DNA of 64,000 bases from Streptomyces sp. RerS4 (GTDB lineage Bacteria > Actinomycetota > Actinomycetes > Streptomycetales > Streptomycetaceae), in contig NZ_CP097322.1 in NCBI RefSeq assembly GCF_023515955.1, positions 1,550,001-1,614,000 on the forward strand, in the 5' to 3' direction. A program made the position numbers and the translations under genes. Below are positions 17,424 through 28,362 of this stretch, in pieces (the first letter of the stretch is position 1; the number at the start of each line of letters is the position of its first letter). Under the pieces are notes generated by a model. The model saw nothing but the letters and a program-made list of their open reading frames with translations, was not told the DNA's origin and did no database searches.

Positions 17424-18617
17424 TCAGGCCAGGTCGCGGCGGGCGGCGATCTTCGCGGACAGGGCGAAGATGTCGATGAAGCCCTGGGCCTTGGACTGGT
17501 CGAAGGTGTCGCCCGAGTCGTAGGTCGCCAGGTTGAAGTCGTAGAGGGACTCCTCCGACTTCCGGCCGGTGACGACGGCGCGGCCGCCGTGGAGGGTCAT
17601 CCGGATGTCGCCGGTGACGTGCTGGTTGGCCTCGTTGATGAAACCGTCCAGGGCCCGCTTGAGCGGGGAGAACCACAGGCCGTCGTAGACCATCTCGCCC
17701 CAGCGCTGCTCGACCTGCCGCTTGTAGCGGGCCAGTTCGCGCTCGACGGTGACGTTCTCCAGCTCCTGGTGGGCGGTGATCAGCGCGATCGCGCCCGGGG
17801 CCTCGTACACCTCGCGGGACTTGATGCCGACGAGACGGTCCTCGACCATGTCGATCCGGCCGATGCCCTGGGCGCCGGCGCGCTCGTTGAGCTGCTGGAT
17901 GGCCTGGAGCACGGTGACGGGCTTGCCGTCGATGGCGACCGGGACGCCCTCCTTGAAGGAGATGACGACCTCGTCGGCCTCGCGGGGGGTGGCCGGGTTC
18001 GAGGTGTACTCGTAGATGTCCTCGATCGGCGCGTTCCAGATGTCCTCCAGGAAGCCCGTCTCGACGGCGCGACCGAAGACGTTCTGGTCGATGGAGTACG
18101 GGGACTTCTTGGTGGTGGCGATGGGGAGGTCGGCCCGCTCCGCGAAGGCGATGGCCTTGTCGCGGGTCATCGCGTAGTCACGGACCGGGGCGATGCACTT
18201 GAGGTCCGGGCCCAGGGCCTGGATGCCGGCCTCGAAGCGGACCTGGTCGTTGCCCTTGCCGGTGCAGCCGTGGGCGACGATGCCGGCGTTGTGCTTCTTC
18301 GCGGCGGCGACGAGGTGCTTGACGATGGTCGGCCGGGACAGGGCGGAGACCAGCGGGTACCGGTCCATGTAGAGGGCGTTCGCCTTGATCGCCGGGAGGC
18401 AGTACTCGTTGGCGAACTCGTCCTTGGCGTCCGCGACCTCGGCTTCGACGGCACCGCAGGCGAGCGCGCGCTTGCGGATGACGTCCAGGTCCTCGCCGCC
18501 CTGGCCGACGTCCACGGCAACGGCGATGACCTCGGCGCCGGTCTCCTCGGCGATCCAGCCGATGGCGACGGAGGTGTCCAGGCCGCCCGAGTAGGCGAGT
18601 ACGACGCGCTCGGTCAC
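17424..18617 (-). CDS. argG: Argininosuccinate synthase
   Basis: Joins citrulline and aspartate with ATP to argininosuccinate. 397 residues; the ATP loop is [14 protein letters not shown], and [13 protein letters not shown] is the citrulline/aspartate region. The GTG at 18617 has AAGGAG six bases upstream and is preferred over an ATG seven codons before it. A strong promoter with an ARG-box-like operator lies directly upstream. Confidence 0.97.
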   Translation of the reverse strand: MTERVVLAYSGGLDTSVAIGWIAEETGAEVIAVAVDVGQGGEDLDVIRKRALACGAVEAEVADAKDEFANEYCLPAIKANALYMDRYPLVSALSRPTIVKHLVAAAKKHNAGIVAHGCTGKGNDQVRFEAGIQALGPDLKCIAPVRDYAMTRDKAIAFAERADLPIATTKKSPYSIDQNVFGRAVETGFLEDIWNAPIEDIYEYTSNPATPREADEVVISFKEGVPVAIDGKPVTVLQAIQQLNERAGAQGIGRIDMVEDRLVGIKSREVYEAPGAIALITAHQELENVTVERELARYKRQVEQRWGEMVYDGLWFSPLKRALDGFINEANQHVTGDIRMTLHGGRAVVTGRKSEESLYDFNLATYDSGDTFDQSKAQGFIDIFALSAKIAARRDLA

Positions 18618-18633
18618 GGGTTTCTCCTTACGG

Positions 18634-18682
18634 TGCATTCAACGACAGGCATAACTATGCACTACTCCGTATGTTTCGTCAA
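18634..18682 (-). promoter_or_regulatory. argG promoter and candidate ArgR box
   Basis: On the minus strand TTGACG (18677-18682), 17 bases, then CATAGT (18654-18659) make a near-consensus promoter. The -10 overlaps GCATAGTTATGC, a palindrome, and a second TGAATGCA half lies next to it (18634-18641). Two A/T-rich TGCAT elements facing each other are what arginine repressor boxes look like. ArgR itself is encoded 2 kb away. Confidence 0.7.
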
Positions 18683-18793
18683 TCGAGAATCGGAGGCATG
18701 TCGTCCGCCCCGTCTGACCTGCGGGTATCTCGGGCGACACCGCGGCCGGCGACCGCCTACGCTCCCCCGGAGACACGCGGAGAGGGGCGGAAC

Positions 18794-19180
18794 ATGGGCA
18801 CGACGGGGCGGCGCGGCGCGCGAAGCGGGCGGGCGGTCGTGGAGGCGCTGGAGCGCGGGGAGGAGCCCGCCCCGCACGGCGCGGGCCTCGGCCTCGACGG
18901 GCCCGACGCGTGGATCGAGTTCGACCTCACGGTGCGGCGCGTCTGGTCGTACCACCACCCCGTGCCCGACGGCGCCCGCCTGACCTCCTGGAGGACCCCG
19001 ACCCGGGGCTGCGCCGCATCGCCGAGCTGACGGTGCGTGCGTGGGAGCCGTCGACCTTCGTGCGGGAGGCGGATCGGGCCGTGCTCGGCGGGCTGCTGAT
19101 GCGCGCGGCGCACCTGTTCGATCCGTTCCGGTTGGCGCGGCGGCTCTCTCGGCTGGGTATCGGGGAGTGGAACCCCCCGA
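18794..19180 (+). pseudogene. Hypothetical protein with an apparent frameshift
   Basis: An ATG at 18794 opens a frame with ordinary Streptomyces codon use up to FDLTVRRVWSYHHPVPDGAR. It then meets a stop at ~19028 after unnatural sequence. The next frame continues in protein-like fashion from ~18985: LLEDPDPGLRRIAELTVRAW, EPSTFVREADRAVLGGLL and AAHLFDPFRLARRLSRLG. So one gene of ~130 residues seems split by a one-base change near 18975-18985. The true 3' end is uncertain. I do not recognise the family. Confidence 0.5.
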
Positions 19181-19223
19181 ACCCGACCGATCCACCGCGC
19201 ACAGATCCGACAGAATCGGGGGC

Positions 19224-19799
19224 ATGGGAAAGCTCCACGATCGCATCGACGGCAGGTTGCGCGCGTTCATCGAGGCGCAGCCGATCTTCTTCACCGCGAC
19301 CGCCCCGCTCGCCGGGGACGGTCATGTCAACCTCTCCCCCAAGGGGCGCGCCGGCACCCTCGTCGTCATCGACGAGCAGACCCTCGCCTACCTGGACTTC
19401 GGGGGCAGCGGCGCCGAGACCATCGCCCACGTCCGTGAGAACGGCCGCATCACCCTCATGTGGTGCGCGTTCTCCGGCCCGCCCAACATCGTGCGCGTGC
19501 ACGGCGAGGGCGAGGCGGTCTTCCGCGACGACCCCCGCTGGGCCGAGCTGGTCGGCCTGTTCGGGGAGGCGGACGGGCCGGCCGCGCGGGCCGTGATCCT
19601 CGTCCACGCCCGCCGGATCTCCGACGTGTGCGGGTACGCCGTCCCCTTCATGGAGTACCAGGGCGAGCGCACCCTCCACGCGGAGTACTTCGGCCGCAAG
19701 ACGGACGAGGAGTTCGCCGAGTACTGCGAGAAGAAGGTCGCCACGAGCCTCGACGGCCTGCCTGCGCTGCCGTTGCCCCTTCCGGCCCGTACGGTCTGA
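19224..19799 (+). CDS. Pyridoxamine 5'-phosphate oxidase-family protein
   Basis: 191 residues with the FMN/F420-binding split-barrel pattern: IEAQPIFFTATAPLAGDGHV, NLSPKGRAGTLVVID, GSGAETIAHVRENGRI. From memory, longer proteins of this kind are found widely in actinobacteria; the substrate is unknown, and it need not make vitamin B6. The ATG at 19224 lies seven bases after CAGAAT, which suggests a leaderless message. Confidence 0.85.
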   Translation: MGKLHDRIDGRLRAFIEAQPIFFTATAPLAGDGHVNLSPKGRAGTLVVIDEQTLAYLDFGGSGAETIAHVRENGRITLMWCAFSGPPNIVRVHGEGEAVFRDDPRWAELVGLFGEADGPAARAVILVHARRISDVCGYAVPFMEYQGERTLHAEYFGRKTDEEFAEYCEKKVATSLDGLPALPLPLPARTV

Positions 19800-19802
19800 C
19801 AT

Positions 19803-20519
19803 GTGCTGCGTACCGCTCTGCTGACCGGCTCCCTGGTCCTCGCCGCCCTGTTCCCGCCACCCGTCCTCCCGGACGACTTCCCGTTCGGCCCGCCGCCGCT
19901 GCCCGAGCGCCTCGTCGACACCGGCGGCGGCAGCCAGCTGATCACCGCCGTCGCGCCGTCGCCCGGCGCCACGACGGGCCGGCTCACCTGGTGGGACCGG
20001 CGCGCGGGCCGCTGGTACGAGGCCGGCCACGCGCCCGCCCGGTTCGGCGCGAAGGGGTTGGCGGAGGGGGAGAGCCGGGTCCAGGGGACGAACACCACCC
20101 CGACGGGCCTGTACCCGCTCCCGTACGCCTTCGGCATCGCGCCGGCGCCGGCCGGGACGCGGTACGGGTACCGGCGGGTGACGGACCGTTCCTGGTGGTG
20201 CCAGGACAACGCCTCGACGAGCTACAACCGGTGGGTGGAGCCGCTGCCGGCCGACTGCGCGCCGGGCGAGGCCGAGCACCTGGTGACGTACCGGCAGCAG
20301 TACGCGCACGCGCTGGTCGTCGCGTTCAACTACGACCGCCCCGTACGCGGCCGGGGCGCGGGCATCTTCGTGCACGTCAACGGCAAGGGGGCGACGGCCG
20401 GTTGCGTCTCGGTCCCGGAGCGCGCGATGCGCGCGCTGCTGCGCTGGGCCGACCCGCGCCGCCGCCCGCACCTGGCGATCGGCACGGAGGGCGGCCCGCT
20501 GGCGGTGACGCGGTATTAG
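19803..20519 (+). CDS. Secreted L,D-transpeptidase-like protein (YkuD fold)
   Basis: 238 residues from a GTG at 19803, with a signal-peptide-like hydrophobic start (LLTGSLVLAALFPPPVLP). The catalytic pattern is GIFVHVNGKGATAGCVSVP: a His and, after a short gap, the Cys nucleophile of the YkuD family. Such enzymes cross-link or trim peptidoglycan; this one is of the YafK/ErfK-like secreted type and its exact role is unknown. Only three bases separate it from the upstream gene. Confidence 0.75.
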   Translation: MLRTALLTGSLVLAALFPPPVLPDDFPFGPPPLPERLVDTGGGSQLITAVAPSPGATTGRLTWWDRRAGRWYEAGHAPARFGAKGLAEGESRVQGTNTTPTGLYPLPYAFGIAPAPAGTRYGYRRVTDRSWWCQDNASTSYNRWVEPLPADCAPGEAEHLVTYRQQYAHALVVAFNYDRPVRGRGAGIFVHVNGKGATAGCVSVPERAMRALLRWADPRRRPHLAIGTEGGPLAVTRY

Positions 20520-20545
20520 GGGGTGTCCGGCGGATCAGGGTCGGA
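20517..20545. repeat. Dispersed GGGGGTGTC element, copy A (half-element)
   Basis: TAGGGGGTGTCCGGCGGATC begins at the stop codon of the L,D-transpeptidase gene. The same words recur at 55585 and 62761. Here the opposite inverted arm is missing. Confidence 0.6.
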
Positions 20546-20554
20546 CGGGCCGGG

Positions 20555-21118
20555 TCAGCCTTCCTTCTGCGCCAGACGCAGGAGGTGGTCGGCCAGGGCC
20601 TGGCCGCCGGCCGGGTCGCGGCTGATCAGCATCAGCGTGTCGTCGCCGGCGATGGTGCCGAGGATCTCGCGCAGTTCCGCCTGGTCGATCGCGGAGGCGA
20701 GGAACTGGGCCGCGCCGGGCGGGGTGCGCAGGACCACGAGGTTCGCGGAGGCCTCGGCCGAGATCAGCAGTTCGCCGGAGAGGCGCCGCATGCGCTCCTC
20801 CTTCGCCGACTCCCCGAGCGGGGCCTGCGGGGTGCGGAAGCCGCCCTCGCTGGGGACCGCGTAGATCAGCTCGCCACCGGTGTTGCGGATCTTCACCGCG
20901 CCCAGCTCGTCGAGGTCGCGGGAGAGCGTCGCCTGGGTGACGCTCAGCCCGTCGTCGGCGAGGAGCTTGGCCAGCTGGCTCTGGGAGCGGACCGGCTGCC
21001 GGTTGAGGATGTCCACGATCCGGCGGTGGCGGGCGGTGCGGGTCTGCGGGACGGACGGTCCGCCCACGGCCTCCGTCTGGGGGGACCTCCAGGGCTCGTG
21101 TTCCTGCGCCTGACTCAT
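20555..21118 (-). CDS. argR: Arginine repressor
   Basis: Hexameric repressor of arginine genes that needs arginine as corepressor. 187 residues: winged helix-turn-helix as [20 protein letters not shown] and [20 protein letters not shown]-terminal oligomerisation/arginine-binding domain with [12 protein letters not shown]. The N-terminus is a little longer than in other phyla. It is the last gene of argC-J-B-D-R, seven bases after argD, so it is feedback-regulated with its targets. Confidence 0.96.
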   Translation of the reverse strand: MSQAQEHEPWRSPQTEAVGGPSVPQTRTARHRRIVDILNRQPVRSQSQLAKLLADDGLSVTQATLSRDLDELGAVKIRNTGGELIYAVPSEGGFRTPQAPLGESAKEERMRRLSGELLISAEASANLVVLRTPPGAAQFLASAIDQAELREILGTIAGDDTLMLISRDPAGGQALADHLLRLAQKEG

Positions 21119-21125
21119 CGTCGTC

Positions 21126-22316
21126 TCATTCTCCGGATCGTCCCGCTGCGTCGAGGATGCCGGGCAGGGCCCCGACGAACGCGTCGACCTCGGCCTCGGT
21201 GATGACGAACGGGGGCATCAACCGCAGGACGTCGGGGGCGGGCGCGTTGACCAGGAATCCGGCTTCCTGAGCCGCCGACTGCGCCTTCTGCGCGAGCGGC
21301 TCCGTCAGCACGATACCCAGCAGCAGGCCCGAACCGCGGACGTGGGAGACCAGCGGATGCCCGGAGCCTTCGATTCCGGCGCGCAGCCGCTCGCCGCGGG
21401 CCTTGACCCGGTCGAGCAGTCCGTCGGCGGCGATGGTGTCGATCACGGCGAGGCCGGCGGCGCAGGCGACCGGGTTCCCGCCGAAGGTGGTGCCGTGCTG
21501 GCCGGGCTGGAGCAGGTCGGCGGTCGGGCCGAAGGCGGCGACGGCGCCGATCGGCAGACCGCCGCCGAGACCCTTCGCGAGCGTGACGAGATCCGGCTCG
21601 ACGCCCTCGTGGGCCTGGTGCTCGAACCACTGGCCGCAGCGACCGATGCCGGTCTGCACCTCGTCGAGGGCCAGCAGGGTCCCGGTGGCGCGGGTGATCT
21701 CGCGGGCGGCCGTGAGGTAGCCGGCGGGCGGGACGACGACGCCGTTCTCGCCCTGGATCGGTTCGATGAGGACGAGCGCCGTCTCCTCGGTGACGGCGGC
21801 CCGCAGGGCCTCCACGTCGCCGTACGGGACGTGGGTGACGTCGCCGGGCAGCGGCAGGAAGGGCGCCTGCTTCGCCGGCTGGCCGGTGAGCGCGAGGGCG
21901 CCCATGGTCCGGCCGTGGAAGCCGCCGTCGGTGGCGACCATGTGGGTGCGCCCCGTCAACCGGCCGATCTTGAAGACGGCCTCGACGGCCTCGGCGCCGG
22001 AGTTGCAGAAGAAAACCCGGCCCTCGCGGCCGAACAGCTGGAGCAGCCGCTCTCCGAGCGCGAGGACGGGCTCGGAGGCGTAGAGGTTCGAGACGTGGCC
22101 GAGGGCGGCGATCTGCGTGGAGACGGCCCCGACGATCGCCGGGTGGGCGTGCCCGAGGGCGTTGACGGCGATGCCGCCGACGTAGTCGGTGTACTGCTTG
22201 CCGTCCGCGTCCCAGACCTGCGCGCCGGCGCCGCGTACGAGGGCCAGCGCCGGGGTGCCGTAGTTGTTGGTCAGCGCGCCCCGCCAGCGGGCCGCGTAAT
22301 CCTGGTTGCCGGTCAT
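21126..22316 (-). CDS. argD: Acetylornithine aminotransferase
   Basis: PLP enzyme that makes N-acetylornithine from N-acetylglutamate semialdehyde. 396 residues; the PLP-binding Lys is in [16 protein letters not shown], and [15 protein letters not shown] and [11 protein letters not shown] are present. The ATG overlaps the argB stop (ATGA). Confidence 0.97.
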   Translation of the reverse strand: MTGNQDYAARWRGALTNNYGTPALALVRGAGAQVWDADGKQYTDYVGGIAVNALGHAHPAIVGAVSTQIAALGHVSNLYASEPVLALGERLLQLFGREGRVFFCNSGAEAVEAVFKIGRLTGRTHMVATDGGFHGRTMGALALTGQPAKQAPFLPLPGDVTHVPYGDVEALRAAVTEETALVLIEPIQGENGVVVPPAGYLTAAREITRATGTLLALDEVQTGIGRCGQWFEHQAHEGVEPDLVTLAKGLGGGLPIGAVAAFGPTADLLQPGQHGTTFGGNPVACAAGLAVIDTIAADGLLDRVKARGERLRAGIEGSGHPLVSHVRGSGLLLGIVLTEPLAQKAQSAAQEAGFLVNAPAPDVLRLMPPFVITEAEVDAFVGALPGILDAAGRSGE

Positions 22317-23247
22317 GCCGCGTCGCCTCCCTTGGCGTTCGAGCCCTTGGCGTTCGAGCCCTGGTCGTCCGGCACGACCATCGTGCCGATGCCCTCGTCG
22401 GTGAAGATCTCCAGCAGGATCGAATGCTGCACCCGGCCGTCGATGACGCGGGCGGTGCCGACGCCGCCGCGCACGGCGTGCAGGCAGCCCTCCATCTTGG
22501 GCACCATGCCGCTGGACAGCTCGGGCAGCAGCTTCTCCAGTTCGCTGACGGTGAGCCGGCTGATGACCTCGTCGCTGCTCGGCCAGTCCGCGTAGAGGCC
22601 CTCGACGTCGGTGAGGACCATCAGCGTCTCGGCGCCGAGCGCGGCGGCGAGCGCGGCGGCGGCGGTGTCGGCGTTCACGTTGTAGACGTGGTGGTCGTCC
22701 GCGCTGCGGGCGATCGAGGAGATGACCGGGATGCGGCCGTCCGCGAGGAGGGCCTCGATGGCGCCGGTGTCGATCGCGGTGATCTCGCCGACGCGGCCGA
22801 TGTCGACGCGTTCGCCGTCGATCTCGGGGGTGTGCTTGGTGGCGGTGATGGTGTGGGCGTCCTCGCCGGTCAGGCCGACGGCGAGGGGGCCGTGCTGGTT
22901 GAGCAGCCCGACCAGCTCGCGCTGCACCTGACCCGCCAGGACCATCCGTACGACGTCCATGGCCTCCGGGGTGGTGACCCGCAGACCCGCCTTGAACTCG
23001 CTGACCAGCCCCTGCTTGTCGAGCTGGGCGTTGATCTGCGGGCCGCCGCCGTGGACCACGACGGGCCGCAGGCCGGCCTGGCGCAGGAAGACCACGTCCT
23101 GGGCGAAGGCGGCCTTCAGGTCCTCGTCGATCATGGCGTTGCCGCCGAACTTGATCACGACGATCTTGCCGTTGTGTCGGGTGAGCCAGGGCAGCGCCTC
23201 GATGAGGATCTCGGCCTTGGGCAGGGCGGTGTGCTTCCTCGCGGTCG

Positions 23248-23251
<4 letters not shown>
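22313..23251 (-). CDS. argB: Acetylglutamate kinase
   Basis: Phosphorylates N-acetylglutamate, the usual arginine-sensitive step. 312 residues with [21 protein letters not shown] and [17 protein letters not shown]. The start ATG overlaps the argJ stop (ATGA). The C-terminal tail carries a tandem duplication: a 15-bp unit repeated at 22331-22360 gives [11 protein letters not shown], probably replication slippage. Confidence 0.97.
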
Positions 23252-25500
<2,249 letters not shown>

Positions 25501-25549
25501 TCTTTCGCCTGACCCACCTCGCCCACCGCGCGCTTCGGCCGCCGGCGGG

Positions 25550-26005
25550 TCAGCGCCACCACCAGAAGCCGGGAAGGGCCACGATGGCGACCCAGAGGAG
25601 GGTCCCCGCCGCGAAGAGCGCGGGGGCCGCCACCGGGCGGCGGCGGGGGTCGGCGGCGCCGGCGGCCCACAGCAGGGGCACCGACAGGGCGAAGGTCCCC
25701 AGGCCGATCAGGATCCCGAAGAGGATCCACGGCACCAACACGGCACCCACGACCCCGGCGGTACCCACGAAGGCCGCCCGCCGGCGGTGCAGGAACAGCG
25801 GCGACGCCACCGCGGCCGTGGTCAGCCCGATCAGCACCCAGTACCCGTGGCCGTCCACGACGCGACTGAAGCCGATGGCGGGCGGCAGCGGGGCCAGTAC
25901 GGCGAACAGCACCAGGGCCAACTGCCAGGGATGCGCCGATCCCCTCCGCACCACGCCCCGCCTCCCGCCCCGCCGGCACGTGCCGACCGTCGCGATGGCT
26001 CCCAT
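25550..26005 (-). CDS. Small integral membrane protein
   Basis: 151 residues. After a basic N-terminus (CRRGGRRGVVRRG) come four or five hydrophobic spans: LALVLFAVLAPLPPAIGF, VLIGLTTAAVASPLFL, TAGVVGAVLVPWILFGILIG, LGTFALSVPLLWAAGA and LLWVAIVALPGF. No known motif. ATG at 26005 with GGAGGG six bases upstream. A 16-bp palindrome lies 28 bases before the start. Confidence 0.7.
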   Translation of the reverse strand: MGAIATVGTCRRGGRRGVVRRGSAHPWQLALVLFAVLAPLPPAIGFSRVVDGHGYWVLIGLTTAAVASPLFLHRRRAAFVGTAGVVGAVLVPWILFGILIGLGTFALSVPLLWAAGAADPRRRPVAAPALFAAGTLLWVAIVALPGFWWWR

Positions 26006-26032
26006 GGCCGGCCCTCCGTTCACTGGACTCGT

Positions 26033-26048
26033 GTTGAACGCGTTCAAC
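26033..26048. promoter_or_regulatory. Perfect palindrome GTTGAACGCGTTCAAC
   Basis: 16-bp perfect palindrome between the acetyltransferase-like gene and the small membrane protein gene. It resembles redox-sensor Rex sites (TGTGAANNNNTTCACA) in the core and LacI-type operators in its central CG, but matches neither consensus exactly. Candidate operator for the membrane protein gene. Confidence 0.5.
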
Positions 26049-26858
26049 CTATCCCAGCGGGTGCCGCACCCATACGTTCGGCTCCACATAGACCGCGTAG
26101 CCGCGCTCCGGTTCACAGTGGACCGGCACCAGCGCCCCCGGGACCTGGACCGGTCCCGCCGTGTCGAAGGGCAGGCCGGTCCACTCCCGCCACTGCGCGA
26201 GCGAGCCGCTGACGGTCATCGACAGCGGGGCCACCGAGTCGATGACCGCGCCCGCGCGCACGTGGACCCGTAGCCACGGGTCGTAAGGGAGGCCGTCCTC
26301 GCGGGTGCGGTACGCGTACTCGGCCATCGGCGTGTCCGGCTCGGCCGGCTTGCCGCTCGGCCGGACCGGGGCGACCAGCTCCGCGAAGCCGGCCGCCCGT
26401 ACGCTCTCGCGCATCGCGGCGAGCATCCGCGCCGACAGGCCCTCGCCCTGTCGGTCGGTGGCGACGCTGATCTCGATGGCGCTGACCGTGTCAGGCTCCA
26501 CCCCGCGCCGCTGGTCGGAGAAGGCCCACATGAGGACCGCGTCCCAGCCGTTCGCCGGCAGTACGCCGCCCCGTGCCTCGGTGTGCAGGGCGAAGGGCAG
26601 GCTGAAGGCTCGGGCGATGACCTCGTCGCCCTCGGTCGCGATCCAGACGTGGTCCGGGAACTCGGCGACCATGCGGGGGTAGAGGAGCCAGCCCAGCGCG
26701 TCGTTGACGGAGAACTCCGGCCAGGAGTCCTCCATGTCCCAGAGCCGCGAGGCCAGTTCGGGACGGGCGGCGATGGAGGTGATCACGATCCCGGTGTCAG
26801 GCCCGGACGCGTCGGATGTCTCGGCGATCTGTGCGCTCTCTGCGGCTTCTGCGGTCAT
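26049..26858 (-). CDS. GNAT-like N-acetyltransferase domain protein
   Basis: 269 residues. The middle carries an acetyltransferase-like core (SAIEISVATDRQGEGLSARM then LAAMRESVRAAGFAEL). The rest (EFPDHVWIATEGDEVIARAF; LPYDPWLRVHVRAGAVI) is typical of a family of larger actinobacterial GNAT-like proteins. No substrate can be given. The ATG at 26858 follows a short gap from the MocR gene on the same strand. Confidence 0.7.
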   Translation of the reverse strand: MTAEAAESAQIAETSDASGPDTGIVITSIAARPELASRLWDMEDSWPEFSVNDALGWLLYPRMVAEFPDHVWIATEGDEVIARAFSLPFALHTEARGGVLPANGWDAVLMWAFSDQRRGVEPDTVSAIEISVATDRQGEGLSARMLAAMRESVRAAGFAELVAPVRPSGKPAEPDTPMAEYAYRTREDGLPYDPWLRVHVRAGAVIDSVAPLSMTVSGSLAQWREWTGLPFDTAGPVQVPGALVPVHCEPERGYAVYVEPNVWVRHPLG

Positions 26859-26890
26859 TTCCGCAGGCTAGGCGGCACGTCACGACCGCC

Positions 26891-28348
26891 TCAACCGAGT
26901 TTGCCGGCCGGTCGGTCCTCCGTCGCGCCGCGCAGCCGCTGGACCGCCTCCACCAGGTCGCCCGGCCCCGAGACCCCCGCGAAGCTCAGCCGTACGTACG
27001 GGGCCGGCGGCTCGGCGCAGAAGTACGGGCGGCCGGGGGCGACCGCGACCCCGGCGCGCAGAGCGGCCGCCGCGAAGGTGGCGTCGTCACCGCTCCCGCC
27101 CGGCCGGACCCACAACTGGTAGCTCCCGGACGGCAGGTGCGGCAGTTCCACCCCGGGCAGCTCCCGACGCAGGGCCCCCGCGAGCACGTCGCGGCGGTGG
27201 CGCAGCTCGGCGGCGACGGCCCGCAGGTGGCGCGGCCAGGCGGGGCTGCCGACCAGTTCGAGGGCGGCCTCCTGGAGCGGGCGGGGCACGAAGAAGGAGT
27301 CCACGACCTGGATGGCACGCAGCCGGTCCAGCACCGGGCCCCGGGCGGCGAGCGCGCCGACGCGCAGGCTGGGCGAGGTGACCTTGGTGAGCGAGCGGAG
27401 GTGGACGACGACCCCGTCGGTGTCCTCGGCGGCGAGGGTCGGGGGCAGGGGACCCGCGTCCTCGTGCGCGAGGGAGCGCGCGTAGTCGTCCTCCACGACG
27501 AACGCCCCGGCGGCGCGCGCGATCCGCAGCACCTCCGACCGCCGCGCGGCGGACAGCACCACCCCGGTCGGGTTCTGGAACAGCGGCTGGCATACGAAGA
27601 CCCGTGCGCCCGTGGCTTCGAAGGCGGCGGCCAGCAGCTCCGGTCGGACGCCGTCGGCGTCCATCGGCACCGGCACCGGGCGGCAGCCGGAGGCGCGGGC
27701 GATGGACAGCAGCCCGGGGTAGGTGGGCGACTCGACCAGGATCGGTGCTCCCGGCGGGGCCAGCGCCCGTACGGCGGCGGTGAGGGCGCTCTGCCCCCCG
27801 GCGGTGATCAGGACGTCGGCGGCGCCCAGGGCCCCCGCCGCTCCGCCGATCTCCCGGGCGAACCAGTCCCGCAGCTCCGGCAGCCCCTCCACGGGCGGTC
27901 GCCCCCAGGCCCCGGGGCGGCGGCCGGCCCGCGCGAGGGCGGCGGCCATGGCCCGCTCGGGCTGGAGCGAGGGGTGCAGGTAGCCGCCGTTGAGCTCGAT
28001 CACCCCGGTGGGCGAGGCGGCCAGCGAGGCCAGGACGCCCGAGGCGTCCACGGAACGCGGGACGACCTCGCCGACGCCCTCGGCGCTGAGGGCGACCTCC
28101 TGCCAGGAGGTGTCGCCGCGCTCGGGGTCGCTCGTACGCGGCCGGGCCCGGTAGACGCCGGCGCCGGGCCGGGTGACGACCAGGCCCTCGGCGGCGAGCT
28201 GCGCGAGGGACCGCGAAACGGTCACGGGGCTCACCCGGTAGCGCTCCACGAGGGCCCGACTGGACGGCAGCTTTCCACCTACCGGGTAGCGGTCGAGCTC
28301 GGACCGCAGGGATTCCGCCAGTTCCGCCACACTGTTACGCTCATGCAT
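26891..28348 (-). CDS. MocR-type GntR/aminotransferase regulator
   Basis: 485 residues: N-terminal GntR winged helix (LPSSRALVERYRVSPVTVSR) fused to a fold-type I aminotransferase-like domain with the PLP Lys in HLRSLTKVTSPSLRVG and the Asp/Tyr pocket VEDDYARSL. MocR proteins sense PLP or an amino acid. ATG at 28348. It is divergent from the EamA exporter gene and the two start codons overlap by two bases, so it very probably controls that gene and itself. Confidence 0.92.
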   Translation of the reverse strand: MHERNSVAELAESLRSELDRYPVGGKLPSSRALVERYRVSPVTVSRSLAQLAAEGLVVTRPGAGVYRARPRTSDPERGDTSWQEVALSAEGVGEVVPRSVDASGVLASLAASPTGVIELNGGYLHPSLQPERAMAAALARAGRRPGAWGRPPVEGLPELRDWFAREIGGAAGALGAADVLITAGGQSALTAAVRALAPPGAPILVESPTYPGLLSIARASGCRPVPVPMDADGVRPELLAAAFEATGARVFVCQPLFQNPTGVVLSAARRSEVLRIARAAGAFVVEDDYARSLAHEDAGPLPPTLAAEDTDGVVVHLRSLTKVTSPSLRVGALAARGPVLDRLRAIQVVDSFFVPRPLQEAALELVGSPAWPRHLRAVAAELRHRRDVLAGALRRELPGVELPHLPSGSYQLWVRPGGSGDDATFAAAALRAGVAVAPGRPYFCAEPPAPYVRLSFAGVSGPGDLVEAVQRLRGATEDRPAGKLG

Positions 28349-28362
28349 GACAGCACAGAATA
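28335..28362. promoter_or_regulatory. Divergent overlapping leaderless promoters of the MocR and EamA genes
   Basis: Plus strand: TACGCT (28335-28340), six bases, then ATG at 28347. Minus strand: TATTCT (28362-28357), eight bases, then ATG at 28348. Each -10 element sits inside the other gene's first codons. Neither gene has a ribosome site, so both transcripts should be leaderless. Confidence 0.6.
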
